Source: Sphaerisporangium melleum (lineage in GTDB: Bacteria > Actinomycetota > Actinomycetes > Streptosporangiales > Streptosporangiaceae). From it: a stretch of 64,000 nt of DNA. The notes under the pieces are model-generated. The model did not search any database. It was not told the DNA's origin and was given only the letters and a program-made list of their open reading frames with translations. Both the position numbers and the translations under genes were made by a program. Below are positions 18,267 through 26,199 of this stretch, one piece after another. The stretch lies in contig NZ_BMNT01000013.1 of NCBI RefSeq assembly GCF_014646695.1, positions 60,755-124,754 of the forward strand, written 5' to 3'. The first letter of the stretch is position 1, and each line of letters opens with the position of its first letter.

Positions 18267-19034
18267 TCACGACTCGACGACGCGACCGCCCAGCCAGGCG
18301 TACTCGGGGTCGGCCGGGTCCAGTTCGGGCATCCCGGCCGCGTACTGTTCGGCGTCGTCCACCGGGTGGTACCCGAGGGCCCGTCCCGCGGACTGGTCCC
18401 ACCAGCAGCGGGTGTTGGCCGACACACCCCACACCTCGGCGTAGGTCAGGCCGGGCGCGGTGAGGCAGGCGTGGACCAGCCGCACCATGTCCCCCGGGCT
18501 GATCCAGGTGGACAGCGCGCGCGGGCCCGGGGGGCGTTCCTCGAACGTGCCGATGCGCAAGGCGGCCACCCGCATGCCGTACCGGTCGGCGTAGTAGCGG
18601 CCGAGCGCCTCGCCGTACGCCTTGGACACCCCGTAGTGCGAGTCGGGCGCCACCGGGGTGTCGGCGGGCACGAGCTCCTGGCGCGGGGTGAACCCGGCCG
18701 CGTGGTTGCTGCTGGCGTAGACGAACCGCTCGACGCCGGCCTGACGGGCCGCCTCGATGACGTGGTAGGTGCCCTCGATGTTGGCGCGCAGCACCTCCTC
18801 GAAGCTCGCGCCGGTGGAGGGCACGCCCGCGAGGTGGACGACCGCGGACACCCCCTTCATGGCCCGTTCGACCACCGCGGGGTCGGTGATGTCGCCGCGG
18901 ATCGTCTCGAATGCGGGATGGTCGATGGGAGTGCGGTCCAGCAGCCGCAGCGTGTGGCCGTGGGCCGGAAGACCCGAGGTCAGGCAGGAGCCGATGCGGC
19001 CCGCGGCGCCGGTCACGAGAACGTTGTTCACCAT
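18267..19034 (-). CDS. udh: Uronate dehydrogenase (NAD-dependent, SDR/epimerase fold)
   Basis: This enzyme oxidises galacturonate or glucuronate to the aldaro-lactone with NAD+. The 255-residue protein starts with the Rossmann motif GAAGRIG. The catalytic Tyr-Lys pair appears as YGVSK, and the active-site Ser/Asn segment is YASSNHAAGF. The small size and the CWWDQSAGRALGY segment fit uronate dehydrogenase better than a nucleotide-sugar epimerase. Its start overlaps the end of the enolase-family gene by 7 nt. Neighbouring KdgD and enolase-type genes support the oxidative uronate route. Confidence 0.85.
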   Translation of the reverse strand: MVNNVLVTGAAGRIGSCLTSGLPAHGHTLRLLDRTPIDHPAFETIRGDITDPAVVERAMKGVSAVVHLAGVPSTGASFEEVLRANIEGTYHVIEAARQAGVERFVYASSNHAAGFTPRQELVPADTPVAPDSHYGVSKAYGEALGRYYADRYGMRVAALRIGTFEERPPGPRALSTWISPGDMVRLVHACLTAPGLTYAEVWGVSANTRCWWDQSAGRALGYHPVDDAEQYAAGMPELDPADPEYAWLGGRVVES

Positions 19035-20179
19035 GTGGCCACCGTATGGGCGGCGATGTGGTCCACGTCAAGATCGTCACCAAGTCCTGGGCGGGAGGGC
19101 AGCGTGACCTCGCCCGCCTCGTCCAGCGGGTCGACGATCGACCGCAGGTGCGGCGGCGGGGTGTCGTAGTCGGAGTGCGGGTGCAGCAGGCCGCGCTCGT
19201 ACCACTCGCCGCACAGCGTGGCCCCGATGACGGCGAGCGCCCCGGACCCGTTGCCGTGGATCTCGCAGCCCATGTTGAAGGACTCGGCGGTGTGCACGGC
19301 CTTCAGCGCCGGGACGATGCCGCCGGAGCCGACGACGCCCACGCGCAGGATGTCGCACGCGCCCGCGGCGACCCACTCGGCCCGCGCCATGTGCTTGCCC
19401 CAGGAGGTCTCCGGGCCGAGCACCGGAGTGGCGATCTGGTCGGCCAGCCACCGGTAGGACTGCACCGACGCCTCCTCCATCGGCTCCTCGTACCAGGCGA
19501 AGTCCAGCTCGTCCAGCGCCCGGCCGAGCCGCAGCGCCTCGGTCCGGCTGTACCAGTGGTTGCTGTCGAGCATCAGAGCGATGTCCGGCCCGACCGCCTC
19601 GCGTACGGCCTGGCACGCCTTGATGTCCAGGTCCACGCCGTGCGGCATCGGCGGCATCCAGGTGTGCAGCTTGATGCCCCGGTAGCCGCGCGCCACCAGC
19701 TCCTTGGCGAAGGCCGCGTAGTCGTCGAAGGTGGCCAGGCCTCCGGGGAGGTCGTCCCCGCACATCGTGCTCGCGTACGCCGGGATCTTCGCGCGGGCGC
19801 CGCCGAGGAGCTTCCAGACCGGCAGGCCGAGCTTGCGGCCCGCGAGGTCCCACAGCGCCTGGTCGACCGTGCTGAGCAGCCGGTCGGTGAGGTGGCCGTG
19901 GGCGCCGCGCTGGCGCCGGGCGAGGGCGTGCCACAGCCGCTCGCGCTCCAGGGAGTCCTGGCCGGTCAGCACCGGGCGCACGTGCGCATTGATCATGCTC
20001 TCCCGCAGGGTCTCGGGCGCTCCGAGGCAGTACCCCGTGGCGCCGTCGCTGTCGGTGATCTCCAGCAGCGCCTCATTGACCTCCCGGGGCGGCCCGGGAT
20101 GCCGGTGGCCGTGCCCGTCCACCACGGACTTGGTGATCGTCGCGAACACCGTGACGCCGACCCGCTCGATGACGGCCAT
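19028..20179 (-). CDS. Enolase superfamily enzyme (mandelate racemase type), candidate galactarolactone cycloisomerase or hexarate dehydratase
   Basis: This 383-residue protein has the capping domain and TIM barrel of the superfamily. Metal ligands appear as LMLDSNHW (Asp), WYEEP (Glu) and GPETSWG (Glu). The catalytic lysine lies in GIKLHTW, where the second position is His rather than Lys, and the opposite-face His is in CEIHGNGSG. Position between uronate dehydrogenase and the sugar transporter suggests it acts on galactaro- or glucaro-lactone, as Gci does, to give 5-keto-4-deoxyglucarate for KdgD. Superfamily membership is firm; the reaction is inferred from neighbours. Confidence 0.8.
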   Translation of the reverse strand: MAVIERVGVTVFATITKSVVDGHGHRHPGPPREVNEALLEITDSDGATGYCLGAPETLRESMINAHVRPVLTGQDSLERERLWHALARRQRGAHGHLTDRLLSTVDQALWDLAGRKLGLPVWKLLGGARAKIPAYASTMCGDDLPGGLATFDDYAAFAKELVARGYRGIKLHTWMPPMPHGVDLDIKACQAVREAVGPDIALMLDSNHWYSRTEALRLGRALDELDFAWYEEPMEEASVQSYRWLADQIATPVLGPETSWGKHMARAEWVAAGACDILRVGVVGSGGIVPALKAVHTAESFNMGCEIHGNGSGALAVIGATLCGEWYERGLLHPHSDYDTPPPHLRSIVDPLDEAGEVTLPSRPGLGDDLDVDHIAAHTVATW

Positions 20180-20298
20180 CGCCTCTCCTCACTACTGGAA
20201 CGCGCTGCTGGAACGCCCGCCGTACGGCCCCGCCATGCGGGGGGTGGAGCCGGGACCGGCGACCGCGGTCAGGTGACGGGCGCCGGCCCCGGGGCCTG

Positions 20299-21615
20299 CT
20301 AGGAGTGGGCCTGCTTCCACTCGGCCTGCGCCTCGGTCAGCTTCTGGGCCATGGTGTCGAGGAACTCCTGCGGCTTCATCTGGCCGAGGAGGACCTTCTG
20401 GAACAGCGGCTCGGTGTCGGCCTTGGTGATCGAGGAGAACTGCGGCAGGTAGTAAGGCGGGGACACCACGGCCGTCTGCGGGTCGGCGAGCACGCTCACC
20501 GCGTTCTTCAGGTACGGCCGCTCGTTCAGCCACGCGTCGCCCTGGGCGTCCTTGTTCGCCGGGATCTGGCCGGTCTGCTGGTTCCAGTAGCTGTTGCTCT
20601 CCTTGGACAGCAGGAACTCGACGAACTTCCAGGCCGCCTCCTTGTGCTCGCTGTTCTTGAAGACCGCGAAGCCGTCGACCGGGTTGGCCACGATGGTGCG
20701 CTTGCCCGTGGCGCCGACCGGCATCGGGAAGGCGTCGATCTTGTCGGCGCCGAACGCCTTGACGTGGTCGTTGTAGGAGCCGAGGTTGTGGTGCATCATC
20801 GCGACCTTGCCGCTGGTGAACTGCGCCACCATCTTCGGGAAGTCGTTGGTGACGTCGGCCTCGGGGGTGTCCTTCTTGTACAGCGCGGCGATCTTGCCGA
20901 CCAGCTCGACGTTCTTGGGATCGTTGACCGTGCTCTTGCCGGAGGCGTCGAAGAACTCGGGGACGCCCGAGTAGGCGTAGGCCTCGGCCAGGAGCTGGAA
21001 GATCGACCCGGCGCCGCCGCGGATGGTCCAGCCGTACTGGTCGGGGGCCTTGGTCAGCTTGCCGACGGCGGTGAAGAACTCGTCCCAGGTCTTCGGCGCC
21101 TCGACGCCCGCGGCCGACAGCTTGTCCTTCTGGTACCAGACCACGTCGAGGTTGGAGGTGGCCGGCGCCATGTACAGCTTGCCGTCGGGGGTGGTCGCCT
21201 TGACCGAGGCGAGCATGCTGTCCAGCAGCCTGCCGTTCACCGGGCTCTTGGCCAGCCAGTCGTCGGCCGGCTCCAGCGCCTGCTGCCCGGTCAGGTTGGC
21301 CAGGTAGCTCGTGGTCACGCCACCGACGTCCGGGGTCGCGCCGCCGGCGATCGCGGTGTCGTACTTCTGCTGGACCGAGGCGATCGGGATGCCCACGTAC
21401 TCGACCTTGATGGTCGGGTTGGCCGCCTCGAACCGCTTGATCAGCTCCTGGTAGATCGGGGTGCGGACGCCGCCGTTGTTGTCCCAGAAGGTGATCGTCG
21501 TCTTGCCGCCGGACTCCTGGCCGGCGCCGCCGGAGTCCGACCCGCAGGCCGCGGCGGTGACCGACAGGGCGAGGACGGCGACGGCGGCCGTGCAGACCTT
21601 GGTGATGCTTCTCAT
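20299..21615 (-). CDS. Extracellular sugar-binding lipoprotein (ABC family 1)
   Basis: This 438-residue protein starts with a lipoprotein signal peptide ending in a TAAAC lipobox (Cys24). A Gly/Ser linker and a family-1 solute-binding fold follow, beginning TTITFWDNNGGV. It would capture an oligosaccharide outside the membrane and deliver it to the two permeases encoded 27 bp upstream. Context (pectate lyase, KduI, KdgD) points to oligogalacturonides. No ATPase gene is present; a shared MsiK-type ATPase elsewhere is expected. Confidence 0.92.
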   Translation of the reverse strand: MRSITKVCTAAVAVLALSVTAAACGSDSGGAGQESGGKTTITFWDNNGGVRTPIYQELIKRFEAANPTIKVEYVGIPIASVQQKYDTAIAGGATPDVGGVTTSYLANLTGQQALEPADDWLAKSPVNGRLLDSMLASVKATTPDGKLYMAPATSNLDVVWYQKDKLSAAGVEAPKTWDEFFTAVGKLTKAPDQYGWTIRGGAGSIFQLLAEAYAYSGVPEFFDASGKSTVNDPKNVELVGKIAALYKKDTPEADVTNDFPKMVAQFTSGKVAMMHHNLGSYNDHVKAFGADKIDAFPMPVGATGKRTIVANPVDGFAVFKNSEHKEAAWKFVEFLLSKESNSYWNQQTGQIPANKDAQGDAWLNERPYLKNAVSVLADPQTAVVSPPYYLPQFSSITKADTEPLFQKVLLGQMKPQEFLDTMAQKLTEAQAEWKQAHS

Positions 21616-21642
21616 GTGTGGTTGTCCTCCGGTCGGGGGGTG

Positions 21643-22539
21643 CTACCCCTTGACGGCACCGGCGCTGATGCCGTGCACGAGGTAGCGCTGAATCACTGCG
21701 AAGACGCAGACGACAGGGACGGCCGCCACCACGCCGCCCGCCGCCAGGGCCCCGAAGTCGGCGCTGTACTCCCCGATCGTGTAGCTCAGGCCGACGGGGA
21801 TGGTGAAGTTGTCCTGCCTGCTGATGAACATCAGCGCGAACAGGAAGTTGTTCCAGGCGTGGATGAAGGCGAACGAGCCGACCGCGATGAGCCCCGGCCG
21901 CAGCTGCGGCAGCACGACCGCGAAGAACGCCCGGGTGCGGGTGCAGCCGTCCACCATCGCCGCCTCCTCCACCTGGAAGGGGACGGCGGCGACGAAGCCG
22001 CTCATCAGGATGATCGACAGCGGCAGGCCGAACACCGTGTCGGCGATCACCAGGCTCCACAGCGAGTTGATCAGGCCGAGGCCGCGGAAGATCGAGAAGA
22101 GCGGGATGAGCATCATGGCGCCCGGGATGAACTGCGTGCACAGCAGGGCCACCATGAACAGCGTGCGGCCGCGGAACCGGAACCGCGCCAGCGCGTACCC
22201 GCCCATGAGCGCGATCACCGAGGTGAACAGGAGCGTCAACGCTCCGACGATCGCGCTGTTGACGAAGAAGGTCGCGTAGCCGATGTCGTTCCAGACGGTC
22301 GCGAAGTGCTCGAAGGTGATCGGCCACGGCACCGGCGCGGTGGACCCGGTGGGCCGGAGCGCGAAGACGATCATCCAGTAGAACGGCACGAGCGTGAAGA
22401 TCAGGTACAGCGCGAGCGGGACGTACAGCCGGAGCACCCGGCCCGCGTCCCGGCGGGGCCGGCGTCCGGGGGCGGCCTGGACCCGCACCCGCTCCGGGCG
22501 CCGCGCGATGGTCTCGGTTGCCATGGAAGCGCCCCTCAT
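21643..22539 (-). CDS. Sugar ABC transporter permease, MalG type
   Basis: This 298-residue integral membrane protein has six hydrophobic helices, the EAA loop VEEAAMVDGCTR and the typical ending AGAVKG. The ATG at 22539 overlaps the stop of the upstream permease as ATGA, so I prefer it. A second ATG at 22524, with GAGGGG in front, would remove five residues. It pairs with the MalF-type permease and the binding protein in one operon. Confidence 0.92.
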   Translation of the reverse strand: MRGASMATETIARRPERVRVQAAPGRRPRRDAGRVLRLYVPLALYLIFTLVPFYWMIVFALRPTGSTAPVPWPITFEHFATVWNDIGYATFFVNSAIVGALTLLFTSVIALMGGYALARFRFRGRTLFMVALLCTQFIPGAMMLIPLFSIFRGLGLINSLWSLVIADTVFGLPLSIILMSGFVAAVPFQVEEAAMVDGCTRTRAFFAVVLPQLRPGLIAVGSFAFIHAWNNFLFALMFISRQDNFTIPVGLSYTIGEYSADFGALAAGGVVAAVPVVCVFAVIQRYLVHGISAGAVKG

Positions 22540-23438
22540 CCCTTGTGGTCCGCGCCGAACCGGCTCAGCCGCAGGTACAGCAGCGAGCAGAACAGCAGAA
22601 TCACGAACCCGGCCGTGGTGAGCGCCGAGCCGTATCCGAAGTCCTTGGAGTCGATCGCCCGCTGGGCCACGTACAGCGGCAGCGTGGTGGTGACCTGGGC
22701 CGGGCCGCCGCCGGTGAGCGTGTAGATCAGGTCGACGTTGTTGAACTCCCACACCGAGCGCAGCAGCGTGGCCAGCACGATGGCGTCGCGCAGGTGGGGC
22801 AGGGTGACGTGCAGGAAGCGCCGGGTGCGCCCGGCGCCGTCCACCGCGGCCGCCTCGTACAGCTCGCCGGGGATGCCCTGCAGGCCGGCGAGCAGCAGAA
22901 TCGCGAAGAACGGCACGCCGCGCCACAGCTCGGTGAGGACCAGCGCGCCGAAGACGGTGTCGGGGTTGCCGAGCACCGCGGCCTCCGGCGCGCCGAGGTA
23001 GCGCACGATGCCGGTGGTGGGGTTGTAGAGCAGGATCCAGATGCCGGTGGTGAGCACTCCGGAGACCGCCCACGGGGAGAACACCATCGCCCGGGCGAGG
23101 CCGCGGCCGATGAAACTTTCATTGACGATCAACGCCAGCGCGAGCCCGAGGACGAGCTGCAACCCGATCTCCGCGACGACCCATTTCGCGGTGAAGCCCA
23201 GGCTGGTCCAGAACAGCGGGTCCTCGAAGAGCATCTCCCGGAAGTTGGCCAGGCCCGCGAACCCGTTGGCCCAGGGCTTGGTCAGGTTGTAGTGCTGGAG
23301 GCTGTAGTACAGGACGCTGCCGATCGGGTAGACGAGGAACACCGCGATCAGCAGGACCGTCGGTGAGATCAGCAGGTACGGGGCCCAGCGCAGGGCCCGG
23401 GGACGTCCCCCCGCCACCGCTGTTCCGGTTGACGCCAC
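22536..23438 (-). CDS. Sugar ABC transporter permease, MalF type
   Basis: This 300-residue integral membrane protein has about six helices and the EAA loop YEAAAVDGAGRT. The GTG at 23438 has GGAG six nt upstream and is preferred. The frame is open to a TTG at 23486, but that start would lie inside the palindrome TGAAC-AAG-GTTCA and has no SD. It is the first gene of the minus-strand transport operon and is transcribed divergently from kdgD. Confidence 0.9.
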   Translation of the reverse strand: MASTGTAVAGGRPRALRWAPYLLISPTVLLIAVFLVYPIGSVLYYSLQHYNLTKPWANGFAGLANFREMLFEDPLFWTSLGFTAKWVVAEIGLQLVLGLALALIVNESFIGRGLARAMVFSPWAVSGVLTTGIWILLYNPTTGIVRYLGAPEAAVLGNPDTVFGALVLTELWRGVPFFAILLLAGLQGIPGELYEAAAVDGAGRTRRFLHVTLPHLRDAIVLATLLRSVWEFNNVDLIYTLTGGGPAQVTTTLPLYVAQRAIDSKDFGYGSALTTAGFVILLFCSLLYLRLSRFGADHKG

Positions 23439-23479
23439 CTCGCGCTCCGTTCGGTCGGTCGTGATGGGTGACACATTTC

Positions 23480-23492
23480 TGAACAAGGTTCA
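23480..23492 (-). promoter_or_regulatory. Palindrome TGAACAAGGTTCA upstream of the ABC operon
   Basis: A perfect 5-3-5 inverted repeat lies about 42 bp upstream of the chosen permease start. It is a probable operator in the divergent kdgD/ABC promoter region. Confidence 0.45.
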
Positions 23493-23594
23493 CACTTGTG
23501 GACGCGCCGTCAACGTAGGAACGACGCACGCACACTGTCAACCCTTGGCCGCTCACGCATTTCGGCGGGACGCCCGCCGGCTCCGCCCGCTCCC

Positions 23595-23624
23595 TTGACT
23601 GGCGGCGGTCGGTCGCCATACGTT
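23595..23624 (+). promoter_or_regulatory. Probable kdgD promoter
   Basis: TTGACT (23595-23600) is followed after 18 bp by TACGTT (23619-23624). A start of transcription near 23631 would leave a leader of about 48 nt containing the SD GAGAGAGGA. Confidence 0.45.
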
Positions 23625-23630
23625 CCTTCT

Positions 23631-23647
23631 GTTCATATACGTGAATA
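23631..23647 (+). promoter_or_regulatory. Palindromic operator overlapping the predicted kdgD transcription start
   Basis: GTTCATATACGTGAATA contains the inverted repeat TTCA-N6-TGAA. Its placement at the expected +1 fits a repressor site. It shares GTTC and central TAC with the 17-bp symporter operator but only 10 of 17 positions. Confidence 0.4.
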
Positions 23648-23678
23648 CAGTCCTGGCATGTGTACGAGAGAGGACCGT

Positions 23679-24599
23679 ATGAATTCGCTGGTGGATCGGC
23701 TCGACGGGCCGCTCTTCTTTCCCGTCACGCCCTGCGACGACCGGGAGCGGCTCGACCTCGACGCCTTCCGCGAGCACGTCCGCGACGGCGTGGCCGCGGG
23801 ATGCGGCGCGGTGTTCGCCTGCTGCGGCACGGGTGAGTTCCCCTCGCTGAGCCCTTCGGACTACGCGGCCTGCGTCGCCGCCGCCGTGGAGGAGACCGCC
23901 GGTCGGGTGCCCGTCATCGCCGGCACCGGGTACGCCACCGCGCTCGCCTCGCTCTTCGTCGCCGCGGCCGAGGAGGCCGGCGCCGACGGACTGCTCGCAC
24001 TGCCGCCCTACCTCGTCCAGCCCGACCAGGAGGGCCTGCGCCGCCACTACCGGTCACTCGCCGACGGCACCCGCCTGCCGGTGATCCTCTACCAGCGCGA
24101 CAACGCGATCTTCGAGCCGCGGACCGTGGTCGACCTGGCCCGGCACCCGCGCATCGTCGGCCTCAAGGACGGCCACGGCGACCTGGACCTGCTGCAGCGG
24201 ACGATCAGCGCGGTCCGCTCCGCCACGACCGGGCTGACGTTCTTCAACGGCCTGCCCACCGCCGAGATGTCGGCGCTCGCCTACCGCGGCCTCGGCGTCA
24301 CCCGCTACTCCTCGGCGGTGTTCTGCTTCGCCCCGACGGTGGCCATGGCGTTCTACAAGGCCCTGCTCGCCGGCGACGACCCGGTGACCGACCGGCTCAT
24401 CGACGAGTTCTACCGGCCGCTGGTCGAGCTGCGCCGCCAGGGCGCAGGGTACGCGGTCTCGCTGGTCAAGGCCGGTGTGCGGCTGCGCGGCCTGGACGTC
24501 GGGCCCGTACGCGCCCCTCTGTGCGAACCCGCGCCCGAGCACATCAAACGGCTGGCCGAGTTGATCGACCGCGCACTGGAGATCGTCGACGGCCTGTGA
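23679..24599 (+). CDS. kdgD: 5-dehydro-4-deoxyglucarate dehydratase (KdgD, DHDPS family)
   Basis: KdgD dehydrates and decarboxylates 5-keto-4-deoxyglucarate to alpha-ketoglutarate semialdehyde. The 306-residue protein begins in KdgD style (GPLFFPVTP). The Schiff-base lysine is in IVGLKDGHGD, the catalytic Tyr is in ILYQRDN, and the carboxylate loop is CGTGEF. The DapA-type GTTGES signature is absent, which separates it from the true dapA at 28137. The ATG at 23679 follows GAGAGAGGA. It stands divergent to the ABC operon and upstream of pectate lyase. Confidence 0.9.
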   Translation: MNSLVDRLDGPLFFPVTPCDDRERLDLDAFREHVRDGVAAGCGAVFACCGTGEFPSLSPSDYAACVAAAVEETAGRVPVIAGTGYATALASLFVAAAEEAGADGLLALPPYLVQPDQEGLRRHYRSLADGTRLPVILYQRDNAIFEPRTVVDLARHPRIVGLKDGHGDLDLLQRTISAVRSATTGLTFFNGLPTAEMSALAYRGLGVTRYSSAVFCFAPTVAMAFYKALLAGDDPVTDRLIDEFYRPLVELRRQGAGYAVSLVKAGVRLRGLDVGPVRAPLCEPAPEHIKRLAELIDRALEIVDGL

Positions 24600-24604
24600 A
24601 CGGC

Positions 24605-24630
24605 CGGGCGCCGCACCGGGGAGGCGCCCG
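24605..24630 (+). terminator. Hairpin between kdgD and pectate lyase genes
   Basis: An 8-bp GC stem (24605-24612 with 24623-24630) has a 10-nt loop and begins 6 nt after the kdgD stop. It could attenuate read-through into the lyase gene. Confidence 0.45.
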
Positions 24631-24700
24631 CCCGGGCCCCTACCCCCTGGAGGCCCCCTCGGCCCCGAGCGGAAGCCTCCCTGACCCAGGAGGAAGTCCC

Positions 24701-26032
24701 TTGCCAGCACCATCGAAGGCCGCGTCCACGGGCCTGGCCGTCCTGGCCGCCGCCCTGTGCGCCATCGTGCCGGCCGCGGCCCCCGCGGCCTCGGCCGCCA
24801 CCGGCCACGGCGTCCCGCTCGGCCGGCAGACCCTGCCGGCGGGCGACGGGTGGGCCGCCGCGACCACCGGGACCACCGGCGGATCCGCGGCCGACGACGC
24901 CCACGTCCACACCGTGCGCGACCGCCGGGAGCTGATCGCGGCCCTGGCCGGCGGCGACCCGGCCCCGAAGATCATCTATGTCCGCGGGGTCATCGACGGC
25001 AACACCGACGACTCCGGCGCCCGCCTCACCTGCGACGACTACGCCACCGGCGGCTACACCAGGCAGGGGTACCTCGCGGCCTACGACCCCGCCGTATGGG
25101 GACGCGACACCGAGCCCTCGGGCCCGATGGAGGACGCCCGCGCGGCCTCGGCCAAGGCGCAGACCGCGCACATCAAGCCCAAGGTCGGCTCCAACACCAC
25201 GATCATCGGCGTGGGCGATGCCGTGATCAAGGGGTTGAACCTGCACGTCGACAAGGCCGACAACGTCATCATCAGGAACATCCACTTCCAGGACGCCCAC
25301 GACTGCTTCCCCCAGTGGGATCCGACCGACGGCGCCGAGGGCAACTGGAACTCGCTGTACGACAACATCTCGGTCACCGGATCGACCCACGTGTGGGTGG
25401 ACCACAACGACTTCGACGACGGGAACAACCCCGACTCGGCCCAGCCGCTGTACTTCGGCCGGCCCTACCAGGTGCACGACGGCGAACTGGACGTCACCGC
25501 CGGCTCCGACCTGGTCACCATCTCGTGGAACCGCTTCGCCGACCACGACAAGACCATGCTCATCGGCTCGACCAACAACCCCGCGAGCGACCGCGGCAAG
25601 CTGAACGTGACCGTCCACCACAACGTGTTCGACACGATCTTGCAGCGTGCGCCGCGCGTGCGGTTCGGCCAGGTGCACGTCTACAACAACTTCTACGACG
25701 TCCCCTCGCCGGACGGCTATGAGTACAGCCTGGGCGCGGGCGTGGAGTCGCGGATCTACGCCGAGAACAACTTCTTCCGCCTGGGCGCGGGCGTGGACCC
25801 CGGGAAGATCATCTACAACTGGGGCGGCACCACCCTGCACGCCCAGGGCACGCTGGTGGCCTCCGGCGTCCGGGTGCGCCCGCTGGACATCCTCGCGGCG
25901 CACAACGCCACCCACGACCCCGACATCTCGGGCGAGGTGGGCTGGACGCCCACCCTGCACACGCGCGTGGACCCCACGGTCGCGGTGCCGGTCACCGTCC
26001 CGCTCCTCGCGGGCGCCGGCCGGCTGCGCTGA
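24701..26032 (+). CDS. Secreted pectate lyase (PL1 family)
   Basis: This enzyme cleaves polygalacturonate by Ca2+-dependent beta-elimination outside the cell. The 443-residue protein has a Sec-type signal peptide (about residues 1-33, ending near ASAAT). A parallel beta-helix follows with Asn ladders and the Ca site VWVDHNDFDD. The PL1 catalytic Arg motif RxPxxR appears as RAPRVR. The start is TTG at 24701, chosen because AGGAGGAA lies seven nt upstream and the signal peptide begins there. Its products are substrates for the import and KduI/uronate genes beside it. Confidence 0.93.
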   Translation: MPAPSKAASTGLAVLAAALCAIVPAAAPAASAATGHGVPLGRQTLPAGDGWAAATTGTTGGSAADDAHVHTVRDRRELIAALAGGDPAPKIIYVRGVIDGNTDDSGARLTCDDYATGGYTRQGYLAAYDPAVWGRDTEPSGPMEDARAASAKAQTAHIKPKVGSNTTIIGVGDAVIKGLNLHVDKADNVIIRNIHFQDAHDCFPQWDPTDGAEGNWNSLYDNISVTGSTHVWVDHNDFDDGNNPDSAQPLYFGRPYQVHDGELDVTAGSDLVTISWNRFADHDKTMLIGSTNNPASDRGKLNVTVHHNVFDTILQRAPRVRFGQVHVYNNFYDVPSPDGYEYSLGAGVESRIYAENNFFRLGAGVDPGKIIYNWGGTTLHAQGTLVASGVRVRPLDILAAHNATHDPDISGEVGWTPTLHTRVDPTVAVPVTVPLLAGAGRLR

Positions 26033-26125
26033 GCCGCGCGGTCTCGCGCCCCGGGCCGCCCTCGTGCGCCGTCGTCCCCGGGCCCGCCCGGCGGGCCCGG
26101 CCTTCCCAGGACGGCCACGAGAGGC

Positions 26126-26166
26126 GGCGAAGCCGTCACGCCGCCGCGCGGCGTGACGGCTTCGCC
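26126..26166. terminator. Bidirectional terminator hairpin
   Basis: A perfect 18-bp stem (26126-26143 with 26149-26166) with a 5-nt loop lies between the convergent pectate lyase and RNase J genes. It marks the right edge of the pectin island. Confidence 0.85.
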
Positions 26167-26199
26167 TTGCGTCCCCGCCCACGCTGGGACGCGAGGCGG

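Noticed and set aside
16505-18427. A 640-codon frame apparently extending KduI
   Set aside because: The upstream part is an alternative frame of the IclR gene at 17419-18225. A GTG with a good SD starts KduI at 17320.
20180-20298. GC-rich inverted sequence GGCGCCGGCCCCGGGGCC near the binding-protein stop
   Set aside because: The pairing is ambiguous with several registers. I could not define one convincing terminator.
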